Source of the DNA: Deminuibacter sp966424055
GTDB taxonomy: Bacteria > Bacteroidota > Bacteroidia > Chitinophagales > Chitinophagaceae
NCBI GenBank assembly: GCA_966424055.1
Contig: CBJLMB010000004.1
Location: forward strand, 169,365-233,364
Reading direction: 5' to 3'
Length of the DNA: 64,000 nt
Positions 43,381-52,802 of the stretch are shown one piece after another (within the stretch, counting starts at the first letter, position 1; the number at the start of each line of letters is the position of its first letter). Made by a program: the position numbers and the translations under genes. The notes beneath the pieces were generated by a model that made no database searches, was not told where the DNA came from, and saw only the letters and a list, made by a program, of their open reading frames with translations.

Positions 43381-44570
43381 CCTACCGGCAGGCCAAACTG
43401 AAATTAAAACTGGAGCAAATAGGGATGTTCCCTTTTGTTTTGCTGGGTAAACTATATGGCAGCTTGTTTCCACTGAAAACCAAACACCGTATTTTTCTTT
43501 TTTATCCCAATGCCGATATTGGCGGCTCGCCCCGCGTGAACATTGATATTGCCGAATGCATACAGGATGCGAGGCCACTGATCATCTTCTCAAAAAAACC
43601 CAAAAACAACCAGTTCAGGGAATATTTCAATATACCGGGTGTGCGCATCATCGATTTACAGGCCTATATCGATAAAAAGATTTTTCACTTCATCAATTTC
43701 TTTTTCAGGGGTGTGCTGGCCGCATGGATCAATAAAACTGATAACCCGGTGATATTTGGCGGGGAATGCATTTTCTTTTACAAAATGGTACCGCATGTAA
43801 AAAAACAAACCCGCTGTATTGAATTGTGCCACCTGGCTACCTGGCTTAATTATTCCATTGGCTTTGCACCACGTATCGATGAACGGATATTCAGCACAGA
43901 AAGGCTGATGGCTGATGTTATTGCACAGTACGATAAAAACCATGTAGAAGATCACCTGTACAACAGGCTGCGCTTTATTGACAATGCCATTGACATACCC
44001 GTATACCAGCCCACTGGCAACCCGCAGCTGGAAGTGGTTTTCATTGGCCGCGGCTCACCGCAGAAAAGGGTTCACCTGATTGCCGCTATCGCCCAGGTGA
44101 TGCATGCCGCCGGCGATCCGGTTCATTTTTCATTTGTAGGTGATGTGGAGAATATGATCGATATCACACAGTACCCCTATTGCAAATTTTACGGCAATGT
44201 GAAAGACAATGAACTGATGGAATCCATTTACCGGCAGTCTGATGTATTGCTGCTCACCTCAGCCTTTGAAGGCCTGCCGATAGTAGTTATGAAAATGATG
44301 GCCTATGGCCGTGTGGTGGTATCCACCGCCGTAAATGGCATCCCGGATTATATTAAACACCTGGACAATGGCTTGCTGATCACTGAAACAGAAGAAGATA
44401 AAATTGTGCAACAAGGTGTTGAACTGCTTCGCCTCGTAATACAAAACCCCGCATTGAAGAACAAACTGGGCGAAAGAAATTACCAGGCTGCGATGCAAAA
44501 ATTCAGCCGGCAGGTATTCTGCAAAACCTACCGGGAAATATTGCTTGGTTCTCCCGCAAAACCCGTTTAA
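43377..44570 (+). CDS. Glycosyltransferase family 4-type enzyme
   Basis: A 397-residue GT-B enzyme: FLFYPNADIGGSPRVNIDIAECI at the N terminus; VVFIGRGSPQKRVHLIAAIAQVM, YGNVKDNELMESIYRQSDVLLLTSAFEGLPIVVMKMMAYGRVVVSTAVNGIPDY in the donor-binding half (EGLP and VxxxMAxGxVVVST). It is linked by a four-base overlap to the upstream SDR gene. It converges with the GT2 gene on the minus strand. Confidence 0.9.
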   Translation: MTYRQAKLKLKLEQIGMFPFVLLGKLYGSLFPLKTKHRIFLFYPNADIGGSPRVNIDIAECIQDARPLIIFSKKPKNNQFREYFNIPGVRIIDLQAYIDKKIFHFINFFFRGVLAAWINKTDNPVIFGGECIFFYKMVPHVKKQTRCIELCHLATWLNYSIGFAPRIDERIFSTERLMADVIAQYDKNHVEDHLYNRLRFIDNAIDIPVYQPTGNPQLEVVFIGRGSPQKRVHLIAAIAQVMHAAGDPVHFSFVGDVENMIDITQYPYCKFYGNVKDNELMESIYRQSDVLLLTSAFEGLPIVVMKMMAYGRVVVSTAVNGIPDYIKHLDNGLLITETEEDKIVQQGVELLRLVIQNPALKNKLGERNYQAAMQKFSRQVFCKTYREILLGSPAKPV

Positions 44571-44579
44571 ATCATGGGA

Positions 44580-45524
44580 TCATCCCTTTTTCACCGCAGA
44601 CCTGTTCAGCAGGTAAGAAAAAAACATCGCTGTTTTAGACAGCACACCTGCCTTCAACACGGTGGCAGGTATCAACCGTTGATGTGCAAGCATCCGGCGG
44701 ATGCAGAGCGGCCAGGCGGCAGCGGGTGTATATTGGGATAAATTGGCCAAGCTACGTATATGCAGGTTGCGCATCAGCCGCCACCAGGCATCATATACGC
44801 GGATATCGGCCAGGGGTGCGGTACCATATTTTTCCAGCATCAGCCATGCCTCTGGCAATTCTACCCGCGGGTTACGGAAAGTGGATGTTGTTACCTGCTC
44901 GCTGCTCACACCAATGCATACCAGTTTTTCCGGTATTAAACAGGCATTGTGTGTACTGAGCAATACGCGGATATAAAAATCAAAATCCACCATCCATTTC
45001 ATCCGCTCATCATACTGTTGTATGATGGAATGATGCACCAGGGTTACACTGGGCGGACCAATAACATTACCGGCAAACAAACGGAGAGGTTGTTGCAGTA
45101 CCTGCTGCAGCTGAGCAGCCGAAGCGCCCATTGCTTCGGTTTTACCGGTTTGCAGGTCATAGCTGTTGTATGTGCAAAAAATAAACTGTTTGTTTTGTTG
45201 AGTAGCATTGGCAAACTGCTGTAATGCCTGCCCAGTGGCAAACCAGTCATCATCATGCATCAGTTTGATCCATTCGCCTGAAGCAATGCTGATCGCTTTA
45301 TTCCAGTTGGCCGGTGTACCAAGCGCTTTTTCATTCTTATGATATACTACCGGCATTACAGCTTTGTATTGCTGCAGAAATGCTGCAACTGTATCATCAT
45401 TACTGTCGTCAGATACCACTACCTCAAAATCACGGAAAGTTTGCTGGGTAAGGCTATCCATCAGCCTTTTCAGGTAATCTACCCGTTTATATGCAGGTAC
45501 ACATATGGAGATAAATGGTTTCAT
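44580..45524 (-). CDS. Glycosyltransferase family 2
   Basis: A 314-residue GT-A enzyme: FISICVPAYKRVDYLKRLMDSLTQQTFRDFEVVVSDDSNDDT (nucleotide-sugar domain), NWNKAISIASGEWIKLMHDDDWFA with the DDD metal motif, and VGPPSVTLVHHS-type acceptor region (VIGPPSVTLVHHS). No membrane span, so soluble or peripheral. Its start overlaps the stop of the upstream GT2 gene by four bases; it is the last gene of a five-gene minus-strand operon. Confidence 0.92.
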   Translation of the reverse strand: MKPFISICVPAYKRVDYLKRLMDSLTQQTFRDFEVVVSDDSNDDTVAAFLQQYKAVMPVVYHKNEKALGTPANWNKAISIASGEWIKLMHDDDWFATGQALQQFANATQQNKQFIFCTYNSYDLQTGKTEAMGASAAQLQQVLQQPLRLFAGNVIGPPSVTLVHHSIIQQYDERMKWMVDFDFYIRVLLSTHNACLIPEKLVCIGVSSEQVTTSTFRNPRVELPEAWLMLEKYGTAPLADIRVYDAWWRLMRNLHIRSLANLSQYTPAAAWPLCIRRMLAHQRLIPATVLKAGVLSKTAMFFSYLLNRSAVKKG

Positions 45525-46387
45525 GCAGGATTGGGAAAAACATTTTTTTTATAATCGCGGTATCCTTTCAGTATACTGGAAAAATTACTGCTGAAATTTC
45601 CCGAGAACAATAAATTATTTTTCAGCGCTACCTTTAGCTGGCGATCCCTGGTATTGAATTCACCGGGAAACAATTTCCTGTATTGCTTCCGTACATACAA
45701 ATAATTGCGCACCATAAAATACACCCTGAGCGGTGAATGGATCGTACGGTTCCTTCTTGCGATGGTGCCGAAATAACCACTTGTTTTTTTCCGGCCCAGC
45801 TGGTGGTGCAGTACTACCTGTGTTAACTGGATCACCTCATAGCCCTGCGCCTGCACACGATAACAGTATTCATGGTCTACCTCATCAATAAACAGTTTTT
45901 CATCAAAACCACCCAGCTGTTCCCAGGTGCTCAACCTGATCATGCTGCCCGAAGTGATCACGGATACTACCTTACTGTAAACTGCGGTTTCACCGGCAGG
46001 AGTATTAATAGCAGGAGCGACGATCGCTGTGGCAGGCTGCTGGTCAAAAACAGTACTCAGGCATTCTGTGTACTGCCGGATTGCCTGTTCATCAAAATAA
46101 GAATCCTGGTCCATAGTCAGCAGCCAGCTGCAGTCCTTTGCTATAGCCATACGGGCGGCCTTATTGAGTGCGGCGGCAATACCTTCATTCCGGTCATTGG
46201 GCAGGTATTGCAGGCGATCATCCTGCAGCTGAGCCAGCAATTGTTGTGTGGCAGACCTGGTGGCTGCATCAGGTGTATTGTCTATTGCATACAAAACGGC
46301 TGTCTGGCCCAGGTAAGAGCGGATATTGCGCAGCAGTTCGCTTTCATCGGGATAATATAATACCACCACAGCTGCTAAGCCTTTCAT
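45521..46387 (-). CDS. Glycosyltransferase family 2 (rhamnosyltransferase-like)
   Basis: A 288-residue GT-A enzyme: AAVVVLYYPDESELLRNIRSYLG, YLPNDRNEGIAAALNKAARMAI, WLLTMDQDSYFDEQAIRQY (DxD motif DQD), SGSMIRLSTWEQLGGFDEKLFIDEVDHEYCYRVQAQGYE. The DQDS and FDE-FIDEVDHEYC arrangement is common in rhamnosyltransferases. Both ends overlap neighbouring genes by four bases (45521-45524 and 46384-46387), showing tight translational coupling. Confidence 0.9.
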   Translation of the reverse strand: MKGLAAVVVLYYPDESELLRNIRSYLGQTAVLYAIDNTPDAATRSATQQLLAQLQDDRLQYLPNDRNEGIAAALNKAARMAIAKDCSWLLTMDQDSYFDEQAIRQYTECLSTVFDQQPATAIVAPAINTPAGETAVYSKVVSVITSGSMIRLSTWEQLGGFDEKLFIDEVDHEYCYRVQAQGYEVIQLTQVVLHHQLGRKKTSGYFGTIARRNRTIHSPLRVYFMVRNYLYVRKQYRKLFPGEFNTRDRQLKVALKNNLLFSGNFSSNFSSILKGYRDYKKNVFPNPA

Positions 46388-47139
46388 GATCTTATTTTTT
46401 GAGCGATGGTCACCAGGTGAAAAGGAGCGGCTTCCTGTTGGTATAATGTTTCAAAGCCAAGATGCTGCATCAGTTCTTTCACCAGTTCGAAGCTGAATAC
46501 GTGGTGGTGGGCGCAACGTTCTGTAAAATTATGCTTCAACTTTTCCACCAGTTCTTCCCTCGAAGACAAATGGGGGTCTTTATCTGCATGATAACAACGC
46601 ATGATCTCGTCAAAGTGCGTTGTATCATTTTCATCAATATCGTTTTTATAATCTTCCAGCAAATGTTCCATCCTGGTATAAGGACGCCCCACATCAAAAG
46701 TATAGCGCTTATCGGGCAGTACCAGTATAAGCACACCTCCTGGTTTAAGCACACGCTTCCATTCGTACAAAGCTTTCAAAGGATTGGCTACATGCTCCAG
46801 ACTGTGACAAGACAACACAAAATCATACCGCTCCTCAGCAATACCGGTAAGATCGGTTGCTTCCCGGATGTACTGATGCCCAGATTTCCTGTGCCATTTA
46901 TAATTCTCTCCTTCGTGGATCTGACCTTCCCAAACCGTTTCAGTACTGAAATTAACACCATCAATACTGCCTGCAAAAAGATAAACAGGCAAATATCCTT
47001 TTATAGAGAACAATGAACTGGGGCCACCAATTTCCAATCCACTCTTCCCTTTCAAACGGCGAGCCCAGTCAATCAGCCTTCTTTTAGCTGGTTGCCTCAA
47101 GTACGATATCATAGTAACGATGGAATCACCTGTATGCAT
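46384..47139 (-). CDS. Class I SAM-dependent methyltransferase
   Basis: A 251-residue protein with a methyltransferase-11 type core: GLEIGGPSSLF (a variant glycine-rich SAM loop), YDFVLSCHSLEHVANPLKALYEWKRVLKPGGVLILVLPD. The region between is longer than usual and the SAM loop reads EIGGPSS, a form I associate with methyltransferases in surface-glycan clusters. An internal ATG at 47112 (MISYLRQ) is an alternative start. Overlaps the downstream GT2 gene by four bases and is one base from the upstream GT4 gene. Confidence 0.87.
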   Translation of the reverse strand: MHTGDSIVTMISYLRQPAKRRLIDWARRLKGKSGLEIGGPSSLFSIKGYLPVYLFAGSIDGVNFSTETVWEGQIHEGENYKWHRKSGHQYIREATDLTGIAEERYDFVLSCHSLEHVANPLKALYEWKRVLKPGGVLILVLPDKRYTFDVGRPYTRMEHLLEDYKNDIDENDTTHFDEIMRCYHADKDPHLSSREELVEKLKHNFTERCAHHHVFSFELVKELMQHLGFETLYQQEAAPFHLVTIAQKIRS

Positions 47140-47140
47140 T

Positions 47141-48307
47141 CTATATTTGATTAATTAAATCATCAAATTGATTTAAAATCCGGTCCTTATTCGCATGTAG
47201 TTCCTGGCTTCTATGCATAGCCACCCTGGCTTTCGCCTCAAGTTGTTCGGGCTTCGCATACAGCTCAAGTATAACATCTGCGGCAGCCTCCTCAGAAAAC
47301 TGCGGTACAATCCAACCGGCATCCTCGCCCACAAATTCTGCAATTCCCCCGGAACCCGCAAAACAGATGGAAGGCACTTTCATAAACCCTGCTTCCAACA
47401 CGACCAAAGGATAGGGATCTTCACGGGAAGAAAGAAAAAGCAAATTGAATGCCGCTGTATTGAACAAGTGAGGAGGCAATGCGCCAGTAAAACAAAAATA
47501 AGGTTCCAGCTTTTTTTGAGCAATCATGTTCCGCATCTCTTGCTCAATTTCGCTGTTTTCAAAAGCACCGATCCAACAGAACTGGATATCCTGGTTTTGC
47601 CTGACCACCTTTTCGCAAACGGAAATAAAAATATCCGTTCCTTTCCGGCTGCTCACTAACCCCATTCCTCCTACAATAAAACTTGCGTTCAAATTGAAGC
47701 GCTGTATGAACGCATTCTTAAAGCTTTGCCGGCCTTCCTCATCCCCTAATAATTCCAGGTTAACAGGAAAATAATACGATAACCGGTGCAACCGGCTATC
47801 AGCTATATTGTAACGATGTTGTAATGTTTCCTTCACAGCCATGGAAGGATATGCGAATTGTTGCGTGTACCGGAGGCTTAATGCGGCATCGCCACTTGCT
47901 ATATAGCTTTCAATTACTTTATCCAGCTCGTGTACATAGGTGATCATTTTTGACCTGAAGATGCGTAGCTGTTTAAGCAAGCGGCCATTGACAATTGTAT
48001 TACTGAAAATTATATCCGCCGTATTGGCCTTTGCCAGCAGCAACAATAATTTGAAGCGGTTAAGGAGCACATTCCCTGCCCTTTTAAATGCATTCTTCTC
48101 CCTGCCATACCCAACGGGTTTCATCACCAGTACAGGAAAATGCTTGCGATAGGTTTCAATAAACGGCCCACCACGAACCACAACCAGTGAAATATCCATT
48201 CCATGGCTCTTGCACAACAATAACAGGTTTAACAGCAATACAGGTGCACCTGAAATACTGGCTTCATGACCGATAAAGAGGATACGTTTGGAAGACATTT
48301 TCAGCAT
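47141..48307 (-). CDS. Glycosyltransferase family 4-type enzyme
   Basis: A 388-residue GT-B enzyme: RILFIGHEASISGAPVLLLNLLLLCKSHG at the N terminus, IIFSNTIVNGRLLKQL, VGGMGLVSSRKGTDIFISVCEKVV, IQFCWIGAFENSE, FLSSREDPYPLVVLEAGFMKVPSICFAGSGGIAEFVGEDAG (the E-x7-E donor region). Its stop is one base from the next gene and its start overlaps the upstream methyltransferase stop by seven bases. Confidence 0.9.
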   Translation of the reverse strand: MLKMSSKRILFIGHEASISGAPVLLLNLLLLCKSHGMDISLVVVRGGPFIETYRKHFPVLVMKPVGYGREKNAFKRAGNVLLNRFKLLLLLAKANTADIIFSNTIVNGRLLKQLRIFRSKMITYVHELDKVIESYIASGDAALSLRYTQQFAYPSMAVKETLQHRYNIADSRLHRLSYYFPVNLELLGDEEGRQSFKNAFIQRFNLNASFIVGGMGLVSSRKGTDIFISVCEKVVRQNQDIQFCWIGAFENSEIEQEMRNMIAQKKLEPYFCFTGALPPHLFNTAAFNLLFLSSREDPYPLVVLEAGFMKVPSICFAGSGGIAEFVGEDAGWIVPQFSEEAAADVILELYAKPEQLEAKARVAMHRSQELHANKDRILNQFDDLINQI

Positions 48308-48996
48308 TTCTCAGCAACAACAATATTGTTGAAATACATCTGCCTGTTTTTAGGCAGCAGCTTGCTTAAAACAGCCCCTACTGCATTAGGCAACGCGATA
48401 AAAAAGCATTTGAATAACACATTAAGTAAAGGGATCTTTTTAAACTTGGGCCACCAGCTATCATTGAAATACAATGCCTGCAACTGAAAAAGCACTTCTA
48501 TGAAATTCCCGCTTTTATCCAGCGTTCTTACCCTGAAACCATTCTTTTCAAACAAATGCTTCAGCGCAAAATGTGTATACCTGGCAAAATCGTTGGGCAC
48601 TTCATGTTCTTTCCATAAAAAAGGGCAAGTAATAAGTATTACACCGCCTTTTTTTAAAACCCGGTTCAATTCAGTGAGCACTTCCTCCAGATTGAATATA
48701 TGTTCAAATACCTCACTGCTTAGTATTGAATCGAATGTTTCATTTTCGACGGGAATCTTTTTCCCGTCATAAAAAATATCTATTTGTTCATTATCATGTG
48801 GATGCCCTTCATTTACAAAATCTACCCCAACATATTCTTTTACCTGTATAAACGACTTGTAAGGCTTTGAACCGCAGCCAAAATCGAGCAACCTCCCATG
48901 CAGTACCGAACTATATTGGACTATTTTTTGCAATAATCCCTTTCTGATAAAATAATAGGGATGGAAAAAAGAAGGTTTAAATTCGGAACTGATCAT
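48301..48996 (-). CDS. Class I SAM-dependent methyltransferase
   Basis: A 231-residue methyltransferase: GRLLDFGCGSKPYKSFI (SAM loop), YVGVDFVNEG, FDSILSSEVFEHIFNLEEVLTELNRVLKKGGVILITCPFLWKEHEVPNDFARYTHFALKHLFEKNGF. The SSEVFEHI and WKEHEVPNDFARYT segments recur in surface-glycan methyltransferases. ATG 48996 (MISSEFKPSFF) is preferred; the frame opens 13 codons earlier at 49035, almost against the promoter box. First gene of the minus-strand operon. Confidence 0.87.
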   Translation of the reverse strand: MISSEFKPSFFHPYYFIRKGLLQKIVQYSSVLHGRLLDFGCGSKPYKSFIQVKEYVGVDFVNEGHPHDNEQIDIFYDGKKIPVENETFDSILSSEVFEHIFNLEEVLTELNRVLKKGGVILITCPFLWKEHEVPNDFARYTHFALKHLFEKNGFRVRTLDKSGNFIEVLFQLQALYFNDSWWPKFKKIPLLNVLFKCFFIALPNAVGAVLSKLLPKNRQMYFNNIVVAEKC

Positions 48997-49040
48997 AACA
49001 AATACATTATCAAAGAAATAAAAATGTTTTTGCAATTTTG

Positions 49041-49048
49041 CAAATATA
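49041..49048 (-). promoter_or_regulatory. TATATTTG promoter box for the minus-strand glycan operon
   Basis: On the minus strand TATATTTG (49048 to 49041) matches TAnnTTTG and lies 44 bp before ATG 48996, giving a leader of about 40 bases for the five-gene operon. Confidence 0.5.
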
Positions 49049-49103
49049 ACAAAACCGGTCTACACGGACCAGGATTCCCGAAGATCACAAAAAGCAAACC
49101 GGC

Positions 49104-49931
49104 ATGACTACTTTTCTAACTAATTTATTCAAAGGGGCTATAAAAAAAGGCGTTGCAGCTACTCAAAACAAATATAAAAAGATCGGATTATCCTGGCTGC
49201 AGGCCAGGCGTTTGAAAAATTTACCTGAAAGTTCAAGTCATAGTATTCCATTATACGACGGCTCAATACAGTTTTATCATCGTTATGAGCTTTTGCATAG
49301 TATTGATGAAATCTTTTTTAAAGAGATATATAAAACCGATTTCGACAATTCAGCCCCTCTTATTTACGATTGCGGCGCCAATATTGGCCTAAGCGTGATC
49401 TATTTAAAGAAACATTACCCCTCGGCACGTATTGTCGCTTTTGAGCCGGACGAATACAATTACAAGCTGCTTAGTGAAAATATACAATCCATGCGCCTGT
49501 CAGGCGTTGAATTGAGAAAACAAGCTGTATGGGTTCAAAACACCCGTCTCAACTTTCAACAGGAAGGCACTATGAGCAGCAGAGTGAACGCTTCCAACCA
49601 TAGCGGTGAAGCCAATGTGGAAGCTATCCGCCTGAAAGAACTGCTTCAGCACAGGATTGACTTATTGAAAATGGACATAGAAGGTGCTGAATATCAGGTA
49701 ATAAAAGATATTGAAGACAAATTATACCTGATAGATCGTATTTTCCTGGAATACCATGGCAGTTTTGAAGAAAACTATAAATTAGAAGAACTGCTTCATC
49801 TGCTCACTAAACACCAGTTTTTTTATTATATCACTGAAGCTAACCAGGTATACCCTACTCCCTTTTACAGGCAGGGATCATTCATGTATGATGTACAGCT
49901 AAATATTTATTGTTTCAAAAAGAGGTCATGA
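49104..49931 (+). CDS. FkbM-family methyltransferase
   Basis: A 275-residue SAM methyltransferase of the FkbM type: PLIYDCGANIGLSVIYLKKHYPSARIVAFEPDEYNYKLLSENI (SAM loop), KQAVWV, IDLLKMDIEGAEYQVIKDIE and FLEYHGSFEENYKLEELLHLL. FkbM enzymes O-methylate sugars in surface glycans and natural products. It is divergent from the methyltransferase-glycosyltransferase operon and belongs to the same island. Confidence 0.9.
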   Translation: MTTFLTNLFKGAIKKGVAATQNKYKKIGLSWLQARRLKNLPESSSHSIPLYDGSIQFYHRYELLHSIDEIFFKEIYKTDFDNSAPLIYDCGANIGLSVIYLKKHYPSARIVAFEPDEYNYKLLSENIQSMRLSGVELRKQAVWVQNTRLNFQQEGTMSSRVNASNHSGEANVEAIRLKELLQHRIDLLKMDIEGAEYQVIKDIEDKLYLIDRIFLEYHGSFEENYKLEELLHLLTKHQFFYYITEANQVYPTPFYRQGSFMYDVQLNIYCFKKRS

Positions 49932-50019
49932 TCATACAGGTAAACTTACCAATGGTACCTGGCAGGATATTACCGGCCCCAATTCCGGCACCTACCAGAA
50001 CATGAACAGGAATAACTAA
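49927..50019 (+). pseudogene. Possible gene remnant (C-terminal coding fragment)
   Basis: Starting at the FkbM stop but one base out of frame, 30 codons read HDHTGKLTNGTWQDITGPNS, GTYQNMNRNN, stop at 50017-50019. The composition (G, T, N, W) looks like the end of a secreted protein and not random sequence, but I cannot place it in a family and there is no upstream start. It may be a relic of a gene displaced by recombination in the glycan island. Confidence 0.25.
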
Positions 50020-50057
50020 TTATAAACGGGGGTTGTCCCTAGTCAAGTGTTATTCAT

Positions 50058-50088
50058 AAAAAGCTGCCGGTATTGCCGGCAGCTTTTT
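50058..50088. terminator. Bidirectional terminator after FkbM
   Basis: AAAAAGCTGCCGG (50058-50070) pairs perfectly with CCGGCAGCTTTTT (50076-50088) around TATTG: 13 pairs with flanking A and T runs on both strands. Confidence 0.8.
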
Positions 50089-50262
50089 ATACACTATTAT
50101 TGCGCTATTTTCCAGCAAATAGATGGCAGGCGATGGTTTTCCGGCAATCGCACCGTTTTGGAGACCGATACTCAATAAAACATTAAATAATGCATTAAAT
50201 TCCGTCCTCAGGCCTCATTACAACTAAATTTAGTTTTTTTGCCTTTTATTTGAACTCAACAG

Positions 50263-51768
50263 ATGGGCATTATTCAAAAACAAAGCATCCGTTCAACAGT
50301 GGTTATTCTCGCCGGGTTTGCACTGGGTGCTTTTAATGTTATCGTACTTTCTCCTAAACTGCTGTCGCCGGAAGCCTTTGGTCTTACGCGGGTGATCACC
50401 GAGGCTGCCACTACACTGGCCACCTTGTGCACCTTCGGCACACTGCCTATTGTTTATAAATTTTTCCCATTTTATAAAAGCTTTCTTCCACCGGAAAAGG
50501 ATGACCTGCCTTTTATCACCATGATGATCTGCCTCTGTGGTTTCATCGTGATGTGCACGGTGGGTTACCTGGCAAAAGATATACTGGTACGTAAGTTCAG
50601 TGAAAAATCGCCTTTGTTTGTACAGTACAGTTACCTGGTTTACCCGATGTGTTTTTTCCTGCTGATATTTATGTGGCTGGAAAGCTTCAGCTGGCTGTTG
50701 AAGAAAGGGGTTATCTCCAATGCACTTAAAGAAACCCTGCCCCGTGTACTGATGACGGTGCTGATGGCCCTGTTTGCCCTGCAGGCTTTCAGCATACACA
50801 ATTTTTATGTTCTGTTTTCCCTTTCGTACCTGTTGCCAGCCATTGTTCTTTTTATTATTATACGCCGTACAGGGCAGTTCCATTTTCACACCACCCTCAG
50901 CACGGTAACGCTCCGGCTCAAGGGCAAGATGGCCAATTTCGGGTTGTTCCTGTTCGGTGCACAGTTCCTCAACCTGTTGTCGAAAACCTTTGACACTTTT
51001 GTTATCAGCGCAAAATCTGAACGCGGCCTTGCAGATGCAGCCCTGTTCACCATCGCCACTTATGTAGTAACGCTGATGGAAATACCGCAGCGCAGCATCA
51101 CGGCCATCACCATACCCATCTTATCTGAATCATGGCATACCAAAGACATGGCCCGCATCCGCAGTATCTACCGCAAAAGCGTGAATAACCTGCTGCTGAT
51201 AGGACTGGTAATGCTGTCACTGATACTGCTGAATGCCCGCAACCTGGGGGTTTATCTTGGCACCAATTATGCCGGTATTGAATGGGTGATCTTTTTTATG
51301 GGTATCGGTAAATTCATCGATCTGGCTACCGGCGCCAATGCACAGGTAATTGCCACATCCAGCTACTGGAAGGTGGATTTTACCACCAATGTATTGTATA
51401 CCCTGCTGGCATTGCCACTCAATTATATACTCATATCCCATTATGGCGTGATGGGCGGCGCCTATGCCACATTGATCTCGCTGAGCTTTTATAACCTGAT
51501 GCGCTTTGGCTTTTTATGGTACCAGTTTGGCCTGCAGCCTTATACCCGTAAAGAGCTGCTGGCAGTGGTGATCACCATAGCCATCGCCGCAGCCTGCCAC
51601 CTGCTGCCCCGGCAATCGTCTTTTATTGTTGATGCAGTATTGCGCACCCTGCTTTTTTGCGCATTGTTTATCCCCGCTATTTATTTCACCCACATTTCTG
51701 AAGAAGTGAACGGATTGATCAAAAAGTACCTGCGTATAGCTGGTAGGCTTGGGAGAAGGGGGGATTAG
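50263..51768 (+). CDS. Polysaccharide flippase (Wzx/MATE-like, oligosaccharide flippase family)
   Basis: A 501-residue protein with about 12-14 membrane spans. SIRSTVVILAGFALGAFNVIVLSPKLLSPEAFGLTRVI at the N terminus is typical of the oligosaccharide flippase family; later spans include LKGKMANFGLFLFGAQFLNLLSKTFDTFVISA and SYWKVDFTTNVLYTLLALPLNYILI. It would flip lipid-linked sugar units made by the neighbouring glycosyltransferases across the inner membrane. It closes the glycan island. Confidence 0.9.
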   Translation: MGIIQKQSIRSTVVILAGFALGAFNVIVLSPKLLSPEAFGLTRVITEAATTLATLCTFGTLPIVYKFFPFYKSFLPPEKDDLPFITMMICLCGFIVMCTVGYLAKDILVRKFSEKSPLFVQYSYLVYPMCFFLLIFMWLESFSWLLKKGVISNALKETLPRVLMTVLMALFALQAFSIHNFYVLFSLSYLLPAIVLFIIIRRTGQFHFHTTLSTVTLRLKGKMANFGLFLFGAQFLNLLSKTFDTFVISAKSERGLADAALFTIATYVVTLMEIPQRSITAITIPILSESWHTKDMARIRSIYRKSVNNLLLIGLVMLSLILLNARNLGVYLGTNYAGIEWVIFFMGIGKFIDLATGANAQVIATSSYWKVDFTTNVLYTLLALPLNYILISHYGVMGGAYATLISLSFYNLMRFGFLWYQFGLQPYTRKELLAVVITIAIAAACHLLPRQSSFIVDAVLRTLLFCALFIPAIYFTHISEEVNGLIKKYLRIAGRLGRRGD

Positions 51769-51889
51769 TTGAAGGGTTGATTGGTTGGGATTGGAATTAG
51801 TGATTGGGAATTCGGATATGTCGATTCTCGTTTCTCGATTCTTCTTCCAAGGACTAACGATTCACAAATATTGAACCCTGTTTTCCAGA

Positions 51890-52693
51890 TCACAGCGTTT
51901 CAAGCAGGGTAAGGAATGTATCCAGGCCCTGGCGTTTTTCTCCATTGAGCAGGTAATCGATATTATGGGTATAATAAGTATGCAGATCGTATAATGAAAA
52001 GGGGTTTTCAGCGATCACGGCTTCCAGGTTCTGCAATCCAACGCCGTTTGCTTCATTAAACAGTTGCAGATAGTCTCCGGGCAGCTGTTTATTGGCGATC
52101 CAGGCGGCAAATACAAATGGCAGCCCGGTAAAACGGATCCATTCACCTGCAAGATCATAAATATAAGGGGATATCTTTCTTTGCTCCAGTGCGCGGTCGC
52201 CGATCACCACGCCGGCAGTAGTGCCTTTGATGTCGTTGCGGTAATCAATACCGGCATCTTCCAGTACCGGTGACAGCTTCCAATGGTGTTTCAACAGCAC
52301 CCTGGCCAGGTTCACAGATGTGCGGCTCTGGTAATCCAGCAGCACTTTTTCCACTTTCTCTATGGGCGTTTCACTGAACAGGCATACAGAGGCCACATTA
52401 CTGCTGGCGCCTATGCAATAATCAGATACAATATGCCATTCCTTCAGCTTCGGGATAACCGCAACGGGTACCAGGCCCACATCGATAGTGCCCTCAATCA
52501 GCATCTGGGCTATACGGGAGGGATATTCTTCTATCAGCGTTGTGCGTTCCATCAGGCTGGCGGAGCGCCTCATACCATATAAAAGGGGTTTGGTGTTCAG
52601 GTAACTCACAGCACCTACCCTTATTTTCTCCTGTTCACCGGTGTAATTGTCTCCTGTTTTTGCCATATCCTGCCTGTCCTGCATAATTTTCAT
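51890..52693 (-). CDS. mqnA: Chorismate dehydratase MqnA (futalosine pathway)
   Basis: A 267-residue protein of the MqnA/MqnD family: KIRVGAVSYLNTKPLLYGMR, SRIAQMLIEGTIDVGLVPVAVIPKL, YCIGASSNVASVCLFSETPIEKVEKVLLDYQSRTSVNLARVLL, VVIGDRALEQR, GEWIRFTGLPFVFAAWIANK. MqnA dehydrates chorismate to 3-enolpyruvylbenzoate, the first step of the futalosine route to menaquinone. The start may be at MAKTGDNY (nine residues in). Divergent from purB. It implies menaquinone respiration in this organism. Confidence 0.88.
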   Translation of the reverse strand: MKIMQDRQDMAKTGDNYTGEQEKIRVGAVSYLNTKPLLYGMRRSASLMERTTLIEEYPSRIAQMLIEGTIDVGLVPVAVIPKLKEWHIVSDYCIGASSNVASVCLFSETPIEKVEKVLLDYQSRTSVNLARVLLKHHWKLSPVLEDAGIDYRNDIKGTTAGVVIGDRALEQRKISPYIYDLAGEWIRFTGLPFVFAAWIANKQLPGDYLQLFNEANGVGLQNLEAVIAENPFSLYDLHTYYTHNIDYLLNGEKRQGLDTFLTLLETL

Positions 52694-52727
52694 GTGCTTT
52701 AATTACGTTATAGAAGCCCGTTTCTTC

Positions 52728-52735
52728 TATTTTTG
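52728..52735 (+). promoter_or_regulatory. TATTTTTG promoter box for purB
   Basis: TATTTTTG fits TAnnTTTG and lies 67 bp upstream of the purB ATG in the divergent mqnA-purB region, giving a leader of about 60 bases. Confidence 0.45.
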
Positions 52736-52802
52736 CGTGCAAAAGTAGGTTTCAGGCGTTCCTTCTCCAACAAAGGACGCTTAGAAAATTCAAAATATTA
52801 AC

